Positions 9,290 through 17,466 of a stretch of 32,479 nucleotides of DNA are shown here, in pieces (position 1 is the stretch's first letter; the number at the start of each line of letters is the position of its first letter). The stretch comes from an uncultured Colwellia sp. (GTDB lineage: Bacteria > Pseudomonadota > Gammaproteobacteria > Enterobacterales > Alteromonadaceae): contig CAJWZC010000039.1 in the NCBI GenBank assembly GCA_913049915.1, positions 1 through 32,479 of the forward strand. The letters are read 5' to 3'. A program made the translations under genes and the position numbers. Below the pieces are notes generated by a model, which saw only the letters and a list, made by a program, of their open reading frames with translations, did no database searches and was not told the DNA's origin.

Positions 9290-9303
9290 TGGAAGCGCTT
9301 CCA
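9290..9303. promoter_or_regulatory. LacI-family operator 3 (lipoprotein promoter)
   Basis: A perfect TGGAAGCGCTTCCA directly after the TATAAA -10-like hexamer. This repeats the -10/operator layout of the receptor promoter. Confidence 0.85.
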
Positions 9304-9332
9304 GAATAAGATTGTTGTGCTCCAAAATAAAT

Positions 9333-9346
9333 TGGAAGCATTTCTA
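9333..9346. promoter_or_regulatory. Degenerate LacI-family operator 4
   Basis: TGGAAGCATTTCTA keeps the left half-site and differs at three positions on the right. It starts exactly 43 bp after operator 3, the same offset as between operators 1 and 2. That spacing supports it as a weak site rather than chance. Confidence 0.55.
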
Positions 9347-9354
9347 TAAAAAAT

Positions 9355-9368
9355 TGGTAGCGCTTCCA
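9355..9368. promoter_or_regulatory. LacI-family operator 5
   Basis: TGGTAGCGCTTCCA has one mismatch to the palindrome. It begins 22 bp after operator 4, about two helical turns, so all three sites in this leader could face the same side of the helix. Confidence 0.75.
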
Positions 9369-9506
9369 GTGGAATTAATAGCGATACCCATATAAATGGA
9401 CTCGCTGCATCAGACATTACAATTGGACTAAAAACTTATTGTTTTTTCCTCTTTTAAGTAGTGTGAGTATGCAGTTCTAACAATATAATATCTAGGGGAA
9501 TACTAC

Positions 9507-10676
9507 ATGATGAAAACTAAAAATTTAAAAATTAAGCTGTCAACTTTAGCTTTAGCTATTGCACTGACTGGCTGTGGTGCTGATTTGGAACCAGTAGATG
9601 GTGACTCTATTGGTCCAAGATTTGCAGCTCCACAATTTACTAGTACCGCTGCTGAAACAGCTGCTGCCGTAGATGAAGAATATAGTCATACCTTTACAGC
9701 AAGTGATGCTGATGGTGATGACTTAACTTTATCCGCAATTCTTCCCGATGGCTCTTGGTTAAATTTTGATGCTAGCACAGGTATTTTATCAGGTACTCCT
9801 GGGTCAGGTGACAAAGGTCTTAGCTCTGTCAGCGTAAACGTAACTGATGGTATGTTTACTAGCTCTGAGAATGCCCTTATTTCAGTAGGAAGTGGTGGCA
9901 AGCCAGATACAGCAGGCAACTTATTAATAAACAGTTCATTTGATGCTGGACTTACTGACTGGTCTGAAGCCCCCGGTGTCTCTGTCTATGAACAGCTTGT
10001 TCCAGAGCCAACAGAGAATGTTTATGATATAAACCTCAGTCATGCGTTAACGTTAGTTGCAGGTGAAGTTTATACGTTAAGTTATGATGCTAAGGCCTCT
10101 ACAGCTCGTCCTATGACCGCTGGTTTTGGTTTAAGTGGTGCCCCATATACAAATAACATACACATAGTTGAGTTAACCACTGAATGGGCACCATATGAAC
10201 TGATGGTAGCTTCTGACGCTGGTGGTGATCAAAGTCGTACTATCTTTGATATGGGTGGTCTAATTATAGGAGACATTGAATTACGTAACATCTCGCTTCT
10301 TGACTCTGCAGGCACTGATATTTTTGCTACAACTGAGCCAGTAGGAAGTTATTACGAAGCCTCAATAGCAACTGCTGGTAATCCATGGGATGTTAACTTA
10401 AGCCAAGTTATGACCATTATACCTGATGAAATTTATGTAGTAGAATTTAAAGCAAAAGCTTCTGTCGCTCGAAATATTACTGTTGGTGTTGGCTTAGCAC
10501 ATGACCCGTGGGATAATGCGGTAGAATCTGTTGCTATAACGACGGAATGGGTAACATATTTTATTGTTGTTCCTGCTACTGGTTTTGGTGATGATAATAG
10601 CCGTGTGTTATTTGATATGGGTGATGAAGTCGGTGACGTTTCTATAGACGATATCACTGTGGGCATTGCTCAATAA
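9507..10676 (+). CDS. Surface glycan-binding lipoprotein with Ig/cadherin-like domain and two tandem CBM-like modules
   Basis: A 389-residue lipoprotein with the lipobox LTGC (lipidated Cys23) and Gly24 at +2, which favours the outer membrane. Residues about 40-126 look like a putative-Ig/cadherin-type domain (He_PIG-like: SHTFTASDADGDDLTLS, FDASTGILSGTP). Two related beta-sandwich modules follow, about 137-272 and 273-388. Each has a 'GE/DE-x-Y ... AKAS-x-AR' stretch, a 'TTEW' stretch and an 'FDMG' stretch typical of CBM4/9-like folds. No catalytic domain is present. By analogy with laminarin-binding CBM4 modules and with surface glycan-binding proteins, it probably captures beta-glucan for the receptor or the GH16 enzyme. 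Three upstream LacI-type operators suggest substrate-induced expression. The exact CBM family is not certain. Confidence 0.75.
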   Translation: MMKTKNLKIKLSTLALAIALTGCGADLEPVDGDSIGPRFAAPQFTSTAAETAAAVDEEYSHTFTASDADGDDLTLSAILPDGSWLNFDASTGILSGTPGSGDKGLSSVSVNVTDGMFTSSENALISVGSGGKPDTAGNLLINSSFDAGLTDWSEAPGVSVYEQLVPEPTENVYDINLSHALTLVAGEVYTLSYDAKASTARPMTAGFGLSGAPYTNNIHIVELTTEWAPYELMVASDAGGDQSRTIFDMGGLIIGDIELRNISLLDSAGTDIFATTEPVGSYYEASIATAGNPWDVNLSQVMTIIPDEIYVVEFKAKASVARNITVGVGLAHDPWDNAVESVAITTEWVTYFIVVPATGFGDDNSRVLFDMGDEVGDVSIDDITVGIAQ

Positions 10677-11199
10677 TTCATTAGTATTATTTAGTAGTGA
10701 GTAGCGATTAATTGCTCAAGCTTTATATGATACATTACTTCAATATTGATGATATCTCTTTAGATATTATCAATATTTTTATTGATATACTTCAATTAAG
10801 TTAACTAAGAAAGCTAAAAATTCGTATATATCAAACCTTGATGGCATACCTTCAGTTAATGTAAACCTACTTATAATCTTTATAACCACCTAATAAATTT
10901 TGAGTGGGCAGTGGGTAATTATCATATAAGTGGTAATTTCTTTACTAAGATACTTAAGAACATATCAGTTTACATCCACTTAATAACAATTTAAGCATAT
11001 AAAAAAACCAAGCTAAACATCTTAGTGGGAGTAGCTATATCCTTAAGTTTATAAAAGTATTCTTAGGGTTTAGGCGATAGAGAGAATTCATTGTGATTTT
11101 GTCAAATGATAACCTCAAGATTATTTATCTATTTTTATATCCATATTTATAACAGTATTGAAATAGAAGACTAGGCAAGTTAAGCAGAAACATAATTAA
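10677..11199. other. AT-rich gap between lipoprotein and deacetylase genes
   Basis: Apart from the terminator hairpin at 10742-10780, no gene, operator copy or clear promoter was recognised in this stretch of about 520 bp. Confidence 0.5.
10742..10780 (+). terminator. Intrinsic terminator after the lipoprotein gene
   Basis: A 16-bp stem pairs 10742-10757 with 10762-10777, with one G-T mismatch and a four-base loop, and runs into a T tract (10776-10780). The stem is AT-rich but long. It lies 66 bases beyond the stop codon. Confidence 0.6.
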
Positions 11200-11988
11200 A
11201 TATTTAATTATTTAATTATTGTAGTAGTCATACTATCACTTCCCTCATTAGCTAATGAGCATTTATTTTGGCCTAATAATGCTAAAGCAGCAGTAAGGAT
11301 TGCCTATGATGATGCCTTAAACAGTCAACTTGATTATGCTTTACCCACCCTTAATAAGCTCAATCTTAAAAGGACTTTCTATTTAACACTTAACTCGCCT
11401 ACCGTGGCAGAACGATTGACTGATTGGCGAGAAGTAGCTCAACAGGGCCATGAGCTAGGAAATCATTCTATTAATCATGCTTGTCGACGATCATTGCCCA
11501 ATAGAGAATGGGTATCAGAACATAATGATTTAGATAAAAAATACTTTGCTGAAATTATTCAAGAAGTGCATACAGCCAACTCATTTTTAAAAGCAATTGA
11601 TGGTGAAACAATAAGAAGCTTTACTGTACCTTGTACCGATAAAATTGTAGAAAATAAAAACTACGTAGCTACTCTTCATAACACTTTTGTTGGTATTAAA
11701 TCCTATGTAGGAAAGATCCGACAAAATCGTCGTTCAATAAATATTATGGATGCTCCAGTTTGGACCCCATCAGGAAACTCAGGTGCTAAACTAATCGCTT
11801 ATGCACAAAAAAAGGCTTTGCATGGTACTATCGCTAACTTTACTTTTCATGGTGTTGGTGGCCATCACCTTTCGGTATCAAAACATGCTCATCAAGAATT
11901 ATTAGATTGTCTGGTTAATAATAAAGCTATTTATTGGATAGATACTTATCGTAATATTAGTTTATATATCAAAAAAAATGCTAACTAA
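11200..11988 (+). CDS. Polysaccharide deacetylase (NodB-type), exported, without a canonical start codon
   Basis: The open frame runs from just after a TAA at 11197-11199 to 11988, about 262 codons. The first 20 residues form a signal-peptide-like hydrophobic run ending SLPSLA. The NodB domain follows: VRIAYDDA supplies the catalytic/metal Asp pair (usually TFDDG), and GHELGNHSINH supplies the H-S-x-x-H zinc motif. No ATG, GTG or TTG occurs in frame before the GTG at 11404. Starting there would remove the signal peptide and the YDD motif. The gene therefore either starts at ATA (11200) or ATT (11215/11218), or has lost its start and is a young pseudogene. It would remove acetyl groups from a polysaccharide. 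It lies convergent with the GH16 gene. Confidence 0.65.
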   Translation: MFNYLIIVVVILSLPSLANEHLFWPNNAKAAVRIAYDDALNSQLDYALPTLNKLNLKRTFYLTLNSPTVAERLTDWREVAQQGHELGNHSINHACRRSLPNREWVSEHNDLDKKYFAEIIQEVHTANSFLKAIDGETIRSFTVPCTDKIVENKNYVATLHNTFVGIKSYVGKIRQNRRSINIMDAPVWTPSGNSGAKLIAYAQKKALHGTIANFTFHGVGGHHLSVSKHAHQELLDCLVNNKAIYWIDTYRNISLYIKKNAN

Positions 11989-12071
11989 TACCTTTTAAAG
12001 TCTTAATTAGCATTTAAACGTTCTATAGTTCTCTTATACAATCAATAAGAATTTTAAGAGTACTTGAGCAA

Positions 12072-13202
12072 TTATAGAGCTGGTGCTTGATGTCCTTTTA
12101 TCAAGGCAGCATTATCAGAAATCGCTTCACAACCGGCACCTGTCGATGGTGAAACAGAACATTCGTAGACTCTGACATAATCAATGTCTAATGATTGTGG
12201 AAATATGCTTTCATCAATACTTTTGTCATTAACATTAGCAGCCCAAGTCCCACCGACAGCAAAATTTAATAATAAGTGAAACCTTTGATCAAACGGTGCC
12301 CCACCTTTACCATTAACTAATACACCATCATTATTCATATATTGTGAGTACCAGCCAGTATCACGTTGTGTAGCATAGTGGATATTATCAACATACCAAC
12401 GAATCTCACCTGATTGCCATTCAACAGCATATTCATGAAAATCATCTGCTGGGTTTATACCCCCAGGTAAATGAAATTCTTGACCCGAATACACATTCCC
12501 AGGCCATGCTCGTCCATAATGTAAGGTGCCATGGACTCTTGATTCTTCTTGATCTGCCACGGCACCAATTTCATCAGATTTCGCTTTTAAGTTAACCGCT
12601 TCCATAATATCGATTTCGCCAGAGCCAGCCCAGCCACCGTATGCCCAATCAGTCGGTAACATCCAAATAGCAGGCCAAGTCCCTTGTCCTTGTGGTAATT
12701 TAGCGCGTATTTCAAAGCGACCAAATGTCCAATCACCTTTGTTTTTACTGCGTAATCTCGCTGAAGTATAAGGTAAAGTACGGGTATTACTGGGATTATA
12801 ATTAGCATCATCATCTTGAGCCGCTGGACCAGTAAAGTTATCTTTCAAAGCAACTACTTTCAAAATACCTTGCTCAATAAATGCATTTTCAGCGCGGTCG
12901 GTATAACATTGTTGCTCGTTATTGCCTCCACCAAAACAATTCACTTCCAAAGACCATTTAGTTAAATCAATGATTTCATTTTCAAACTCATCCTGCCAAA
13001 CCAGCTGCCATTGATCGCTAATTAATACCATTTCAGTAAGATCTTGAAGAGTTGCCACAGCAGTGTCGGCGGTATCAGGTGTTGTTAAATTATTTGGAGT
13101 CGTTGATTGAACAGCGACTGTCGATTCAGAATCACCTCCACCACAAGCTGATAAGCTGATGACAGCACAAACTACCATCATCCCTTTAGAAAACTGCTTC
13201 AT
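12072..13202 (-). CDS. GH16 laminarinase-type endo-beta-1,3-glucanase lipoprotein
   Basis: A 376-residue lipoprotein with lipobox LSAC (Cys20) and Gly21 at +2, predicted on the outer membrane. A Thr/Ala-rich linker (about 25-60) precedes a single GH16 domain starting near WQLVWQDEF (65-73). The catalytic motif G-E196-I-D198-I-M-E201 is intact; its extra Met is typical of laminarinases rather than kappa-carrageenases. The aromatic stretch GTWPAIWMLPTDW (174-186) lines the substrate cleft in this family. It would cut laminarin-type beta-1,3-glucan at the cell surface into oligosaccharides for the receptor. It is the last gene of the permease-GH3-GH16 operon, 109 bp after GH3, with no operator of its own seen in that gap. 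Confidence 0.92.
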   Translation of the reverse strand: MKQFSKGMMVVCAVISLSACGGGDSESTVAVQSTTPNNLTTPDTADTAVATLQDLTEMVLISDQWQLVWQDEFENEIIDLTKWSLEVNCFGGGNNEQQCYTDRAENAFIEQGILKVVALKDNFTGPAAQDDDANYNPSNTRTLPYTSARLRSKNKGDWTFGRFEIRAKLPQGQGTWPAIWMLPTDWAYGGWAGSGEIDIMEAVNLKAKSDEIGAVADQEESRVHGTLHYGRAWPGNVYSGQEFHLPGGINPADDFHEYAVEWQSGEIRWYVDNIHYATQRDTGWYSQYMNNDGVLVNGKGGAPFDQRFHLLLNFAVGGTWAANVNDKSIDESIFPQSLDIDYVRVYECSVSPSTGAGCEAISDNAALIKGHQAPAL

Positions 13203-13311
13203 AATTTCACCTCAATTTTTATTATTTTAGTTAGCGTATAAAAGCCTTGTAAAAAACCAAAGTTGTGACTTTATATAAAATAAAATTATAACCAAAGTTT
13301 CCGTTAAACGA

Positions 13312-15891
13312 TTACTCTGAACATGAAACTATATTGTCTGCGTCAACGTGACTCCCTGGTTTTATATAAATATTACCAAGTGTTAAGCTAAATACTCCTT
13401 CACTAGACAGTTTAAATGGCGTAAATATTTGAGCCATATCGGTTCCTGATGCTTTAAAGCAAGATAATGGCACATTAATAGTGTGCCATTCATTTAATGT
13501 CAGTGTGGCTAACGTATTTGTAATATCCACTACACCCTGACATTCTTGCTCGCAGTTCATTTCAAGCCACGCTTTTTTACTTGGGTATTGATTTATATTT
13601 ACATCAAAACTTAAATAACCATCAGTTTCATTAAATGAGCGTATATCTGACGGAAATGATGATGTTAAATGGATACTACCTTTGCCTGTATTTTTCCAAC
13701 TAACAACAAGGGAATCTTCTTGAACGTCTCGATCTGTTGTTTTTACCGCAATAGTCTCTAATACTAAAACACTAGACGTTAATTCTGTTCTTTCTTTTTC
13801 GTTGGATAGAAACAGATGAAAAGGCGCTTTAGCACTTCTATCGAACAAGGCCTGTGCCGTTAATTCATTACTAGATATTTTTACTGAATTTTCTGATAAG
13901 TCATCAACTAAAATATTATCTGCACCATAGGTTAAACCAAAACCATAAGGTAATAACGGCGCATAATTTTCATCAAACCTATTAACCGTCGTTTGATCTG
14001 AACGTGCTGGCCATGAATAAGAAAGTTTACCAACAAAATCATGATTGATAGAGCCATCGGTTTGACTAAATAAAACATCGGCTAACGCGTTACCCTCGGA
14101 GCCTGGTAACCAAGCAGCAACAAAAGCATCTGAGGAATTAAGTTCCGCATTTACCCACATTGGACGTCCACTAATAAATACAGCAACAACAGCAATACCT
14201 TGTGCTTTTAAGCGCTTTAATAGCACTAGGTCTTTTTTGTTACCACGTTGGTATTCAAGGTTATCTAAATCGCCATTACCTTCTGCATAAGGCTCTTCTC
14301 CAAAGACAACAATAGCAACGTCAGGTTTATCTGTAAATTCACCGGTAACACTAAGTTTAACTTTACCACCAGCATCGTTAACAACTTTTTTTATACCATC
14401 ATAAATTGAGCTACCACCAGGGAAATCAGTATTATTATTACCTGTACCTTGCCATGTAATAGTCCAACCACCGGATTGCTTGCCAATATTATCTGCACCA
14501 TCTCCTGCAACTAGTACATTTTGATTAGCCATTAATGGTAATAAGTTAGCTTTATTTTTAAGTAGAACTAATGATTCACGCACTGCTTGTCGGGCTACTG
14601 CTCGATGTTCTATTGAACCAATTAAATCAGTTTTTCCTGATAAAGGTCGATTTTTAGGACTTGGTTTGGTGAATAACCCTGCTCGTATTTTTACTCTTAG
14701 AATTCGGCTAACAGCATCATCAATTCTTGTAATACTAATTTGACCCTTGTTAACTTGCGCAATAGTATTTTCGTATAATGGTTTCCACGCACTGGTTGGT
14801 ACCATAAAAATATCTAAACCCGCATTAATTGCTTGCGGACAACTTTCATTACTACAATCTTTTACTTGTCCGTGACCATTCCAGTCACCAACAACAAAAC
14901 CGTCAAAACCCATACGGTCTTTTAATACGTCAGTCATTAAATATTTATTGCCATGACTTTTAACACCATGCCAACTATTAAACGAAGCCATCACTGATTG
15001 TGCACCAACCGATAAGCCACTAACATAACCTTGTGCATGCAATTTAAATAAGTCTTCTTCGCTGGTAATATTATCCCCTTGGTCGTCACCACTTACCGTA
15101 CCACCATCACCAATAAAGTGCTTAACGGTACTGATAACACGTTGTTCACCTAAAAAGTCTTTACTTACTGAACCTTGCAGACCTTTAACAATAGCACTGG
15201 CGTAATTCCGAACGATCTCAGGATCTTCAGAATAACCTTCATAGGTACGACCCCATCGGTCGTCACGAACAACGGCAACTGTTGGAGCAAAAACCCAATC
15301 TATACCCGTAACCATCACTTCTTTAGCTGTAATACTTGCAATTTTTTCAATAAGCGCAGGGTTGTTAGTCGCCCCTAAGCCTATATTATGTGGAAATAAA
15401 GTAGCACCAATAACATTATTATGACCATGTACCGCATCAGTACCCCACATAGTAGGGATGTTGCTACCGTCAATAGAATCATCAATGGATGCTTGATACA
15501 TATTTTCAGCTAATCTTATCCAATCAGTCGGTGTTGCATATTTATTATTATCAGGAAACGCACCACCACCATTCAGGTATGAGCCAAAGCCATATTTACG
15601 CATATCTTCAACAGTAATATCTTTGATTTCAGGCTGAATCATCTGTGCAACTTTTTGCTCTAAAGTCATACTTGCTAATATTATTAATACATTAGCTTCA
15701 ACTTCCTTATCTCTTTTGACTTCAATATCAAGTACTGGCCAAATGTTTATACTATTTTTTGTATTAACATCGATATCTACCTGAGCTTTATCTGAATTAA
15801 CATTGCCATTACAAGCAAGCAGTGATGAAGCAATTGTAATTACGATTAAAGGGTTAACGATTTTTTTAATTAAATTTATTTTAATAGACAT
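13312..15891 (-). CDS. GH3 exo-beta-glucosidase lipoprotein (ExoP-like)
   Basis: An 859-residue lipoprotein with lipobox LLAC (Cys27). The GH3 N-terminal barrel shows GTDAVHGHNNVIGATLFPHN (150-169) and KHFIGDGGT (257-265), which bind the glucose residue. The nucleophile is Asp336 in FVVGDWNGH. The second domain contains GEEPYAEGNGD (531-541), where the acid/base Glu is expected. Residues from about 660 to 859 form an extra beta-sandwich like the C-terminal domain of Pseudoalteromonas ExoP, an exo-1,3/1,4-beta-glucanase. It would release glucose from oligosaccharides in the periplasm or at the membrane. It begins 8 bp after the permease stop, so the two are co-transcribed. Substrate preference (1,3 versus 1,4) cannot be read from the sequence. 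Confidence 0.92.
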   Translation of the reverse strand: MSIKINLIKKIVNPLIVITIASSLLACNGNVNSDKAQVDIDVNTKNSINIWPVLDIEVKRDKEVEANVLIILASMTLEQKVAQMIQPEIKDITVEDMRKYGFGSYLNGGGAFPDNNKYATPTDWIRLAENMYQASIDDSIDGSNIPTMWGTDAVHGHNNVIGATLFPHNIGLGATNNPALIEKIASITAKEVMVTGIDWVFAPTVAVVRDDRWGRTYEGYSEDPEIVRNYASAIVKGLQGSVSKDFLGEQRVISTVKHFIGDGGTVSGDDQGDNITSEEDLFKLHAQGYVSGLSVGAQSVMASFNSWHGVKSHGNKYLMTDVLKDRMGFDGFVVGDWNGHGQVKDCSNESCPQAINAGLDIFMVPTSAWKPLYENTIAQVNKGQISITRIDDAVSRILRVKIRAGLFTKPSPKNRPLSGKTDLIGSIEHRAVARQAVRESLVLLKNKANLLPLMANQNVLVAGDGADNIGKQSGGWTITWQGTGNNNTDFPGGSSIYDGIKKVVNDAGGKVKLSVTGEFTDKPDVAIVVFGEEPYAEGNGDLDNLEYQRGNKKDLVLLKRLKAQGIAVVAVFISGRPMWVNAELNSSDAFVAAWLPGSEGNALADVLFSQTDGSINHDFVGKLSYSWPARSDQTTVNRFDENYAPLLPYGFGLTYGADNILVDDLSENSVKISSNELTAQALFDRSAKAPFHLFLSNEKERTELTSSVLVLETIAVKTTDRDVQEDSLVVSWKNTGKGSIHLTSSFPSDIRSFNETDGYLSFDVNINQYPSKKAWLEMNCEQECQGVVDITNTLATLTLNEWHTINVPLSCFKASGTDMAQIFTPFKLSSEGVFSLTLGNIYIKPGSHVDADNIVSCSE

Positions 15892-15899
15892 ATTATTCG

Positions 15900-17162
15900 T
15901 TACACCTTATCTGAAACTGGTTTACTACCCGACAAGCCATAATAGGCAATAAATATATAACAAATAATGGGTAAGAAAAATGAGTTTTGTAAACCAATAC
16001 TATCGGCTAAAACACCTTGAATAAGTGGTAAAATAGCGCCACCAACAATTGCTAAACATAAAATACCTGAGCCTTGACTGGTATGCTGACCTAAACCATT
16101 AATTGCCAGACTAAAAATGGTAGGAAACATAATTGAATTAAATAGACCAACTAAAAGAATTGCCCACATAGCCAATTGTCCCGATGCAAAGATAGTAATA
16201 ACAATTAATACTATTGCAAGAGCAGCGCTAAAGGCTAATACTTTGCCCGCGGCTAATTTTTGCATAACAGCTGCACCGATGAATCGACCTACCATAGCTC
16301 CGCCCCAATAGTAGGCAATATATTTTGCAGCTTGAGATTCTTCTAAACTAGCAATATTAGGATCATTTAAAAAACTAACTAAAAAACTACCGATAGAAAC
16401 TTCTGCGCCAACATAGACAAAAATACCAATGGCACCTAAAACCAAATGACGGTACTGCCAAGCACTACCATTAACTATTATTTTTTCTTCAAGCTCTTCT
16501 TTATGTTCAACAACAGGTAGTTTTATATAAGAGAAAATAGCCGCAAGTAATAACAATAAACCGGCGAGTAATACATAAGGCATTTGAACAGACTCAGCTT
16601 GTTGAGCTACCGACATAGAATCAGTTACTTGGTCTAAGATCAAATAAGCACCAAAAAATGGTGCAACCGTCGTTCCAAGTGAATTAAATGCTTGTGTCAT
16701 GTTTAAGCGTGAAGAGGCTGTTTTAGAATCTCCTAAAATACTTACATAAGGGTTGGCTGAAACTTGTAATACCGTAATACCACTGGCTAGTATAAATAAT
16801 GCCATTAAGAATACGGGATAACTGTGCATAGCCGCTGCAGGATAAAAAGCAAAACAACCAAGCGCAGCAACAATTAATCCAAGCACGATACCTTTTTGAA
16901 AGCCTAATTTTTTAACTATTTTTCCCGCAGGAATAGAAACAATAAAATAGGCACCAAAAAAGCAGAACTGCACTAACATTGCCTGACTATAAGATAAATC
17001 AAATATCCCCTTCAAATGTGGAATTAGAATATCATTTAAGCAAGTAATAAACCCCCACATAAAAAATAGTGACGTTAATGATGTAAGCGCAAATGTATAA
17101 TCTTTGTTTTCAACATTTGATGAAAATGTATTTATATCTGCTTGAATGGGGGCATTAGCCAT
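15900..17162 (-). CDS. FucP-family MFS sugar permease, probably glucose/H+ or glucose/Na+ symporter
   Basis: A 420-residue inner-membrane protein with about twelve hydrophobic segments. The N-terminal [20 protein letters not shown] (33-52) and the later QVSANPY segment are signatures of the FucP/GluP group of the major facilitator superfamily, which carries fucose, glucose or galactose. In this locus glucose from GH3 is the likely substrate, feeding the glucokinase whose end lies at 1-96. It is the first gene of the leftward operon and is followed at 8 bp by GH3. Its upstream region contains two LacI-type operators shared with the divergent regulator gene. The substrate is inferred from context. 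Confidence 0.88.
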   Translation of the reverse strand: MANAPIQADINTFSSNVENKDYTFALTSLTSLFFMWGFITCLNDILIPHLKGIFDLSYSQAMLVQFCFFGAYFIVSIPAGKIVKKLGFQKGIVLGLIVAALGCFAFYPAAAMHSYPVFLMALFILASGITVLQVSANPYVSILGDSKTASSRLNMTQAFNSLGTTVAPFFGAYLILDQVTDSMSVAQQAESVQMPYVLLAGLLLLLAAIFSYIKLPVVEHKEELEEKIIVNGSAWQYRHLVLGAIGIFVYVGAEVSIGSFLVSFLNDPNIASLEESQAAKYIAYYWGGAMVGRFIGAAVMQKLAAGKVLAFSAALAIVLIVITIFASGQLAMWAILLVGLFNSIMFPTIFSLAINGLGQHTSQGSGILCLAIVGGAILPLIQGVLADSIGLQNSFFLPIICYIFIAYYGLSGSKPVSDKV

Positions 17163-17269
17163 ATATTTCTCCTAACATGTATGAACAACAGGATATCGCT
17201 GTTGCTATTATTATAAAATGTCCACTTTAAGTAACTCAATTAGTATATTATTAAGTAATAACCACGAAC

Positions 17270-17283
17270 TGGAAGCGCTTCCA
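17270..17283. promoter_or_regulatory. LacI-family operator 6 (permease promoter)
   Basis: A perfect TGGAAGCGCTTCCA 107 bp upstream of the permease start, probably controlling the permease-GH3-GH16 operon and possibly the divergent regulator gene. Confidence 0.85.
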
Positions 17284-17329
17284 TTCTGGATCCGCTCAAC
17301 ATAAAAAGCAACAGTTATTTACCTTTTTT

Positions 17330-17343
17330 TGGAAGCGCTTCTA
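17330..17343. promoter_or_regulatory. LacI-family operator 7 (divergent region)
   Basis: TGGAAGCGCTTCTA, one mismatch from the palindrome, 60 bp from operator 6 and 123 bp upstream of the regulator start. It may serve autoregulation or repression of the divergent promoter. Confidence 0.8.
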
Positions 17344-17420
17344 ACGTTAAGGTATATTCTCTATATTAAGACAAAGATCTGTATAAGCTTAGTTGGCTAG
17401 TTTAGCGAAGAACTTTTATG

Positions 17421-17434
17421 CTAAAGTGCTTTAG
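17421..17434. promoter_or_regulatory. Short palindrome upstream of the regulator gene
   Basis: CTAAAG-TG-CTTTAG has perfect 6-bp arms and lies 32 bp before the regulator ATG. It differs from the TGGAAGCGCTTCCA sites, so it could bind another factor, form a small leader hairpin, or be chance. Confidence 0.25.
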
Positions 17435-17466
17435 AAAAGCAATTAACAATATGCTGAAGGAATAAA

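Larger units (their letters stand above)
9060..9506. other. Regulatory intergenic region upstream of the CBM-like lipoprotein gene
   Basis: There is no gene in this stretch. It holds three LacI-type operators (9290-9303, 9333-9346, 9355-9368) and a possible -10 hexamer TATAAA at 9284-9289. That hexamer abuts the first operator just as in the receptor promoter; its -35 (TTTTTT at 9261-9266) is poor. The ribosome-binding site AGGGG is just before the ATG at 9507. A short TTACCGGTAA palindrome (9191-9200) is of unknown meaning. Confidence 0.6.
17163..17466. other. Divergent regulatory region between permease operon and lacI-type gene
   Basis: This region has no gene. It contains operators at 17270-17283 and 17330-17343 and a CTAAAG-TG-CTTTAG palindrome at 17421-17434. 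A weak leftward promoter can be read on the minus strand: TTGCTT (17307-17312) and CAGAAT (17284-17289 region), 17 bp apart and abutting the operator at 17270-17283. An AAGGA ribosome-binding site precedes the regulator ATG. Confidence 0.55.

Noticed and set aside
10727-10802. Tiny ATG-initiated frame after the lipoprotein gene (about 24 codons).
   Set aside because: It coincides with the arms of the terminator hairpin, and its Ile/Asp pattern comes from the inverted repeat. No ribosome-binding site.
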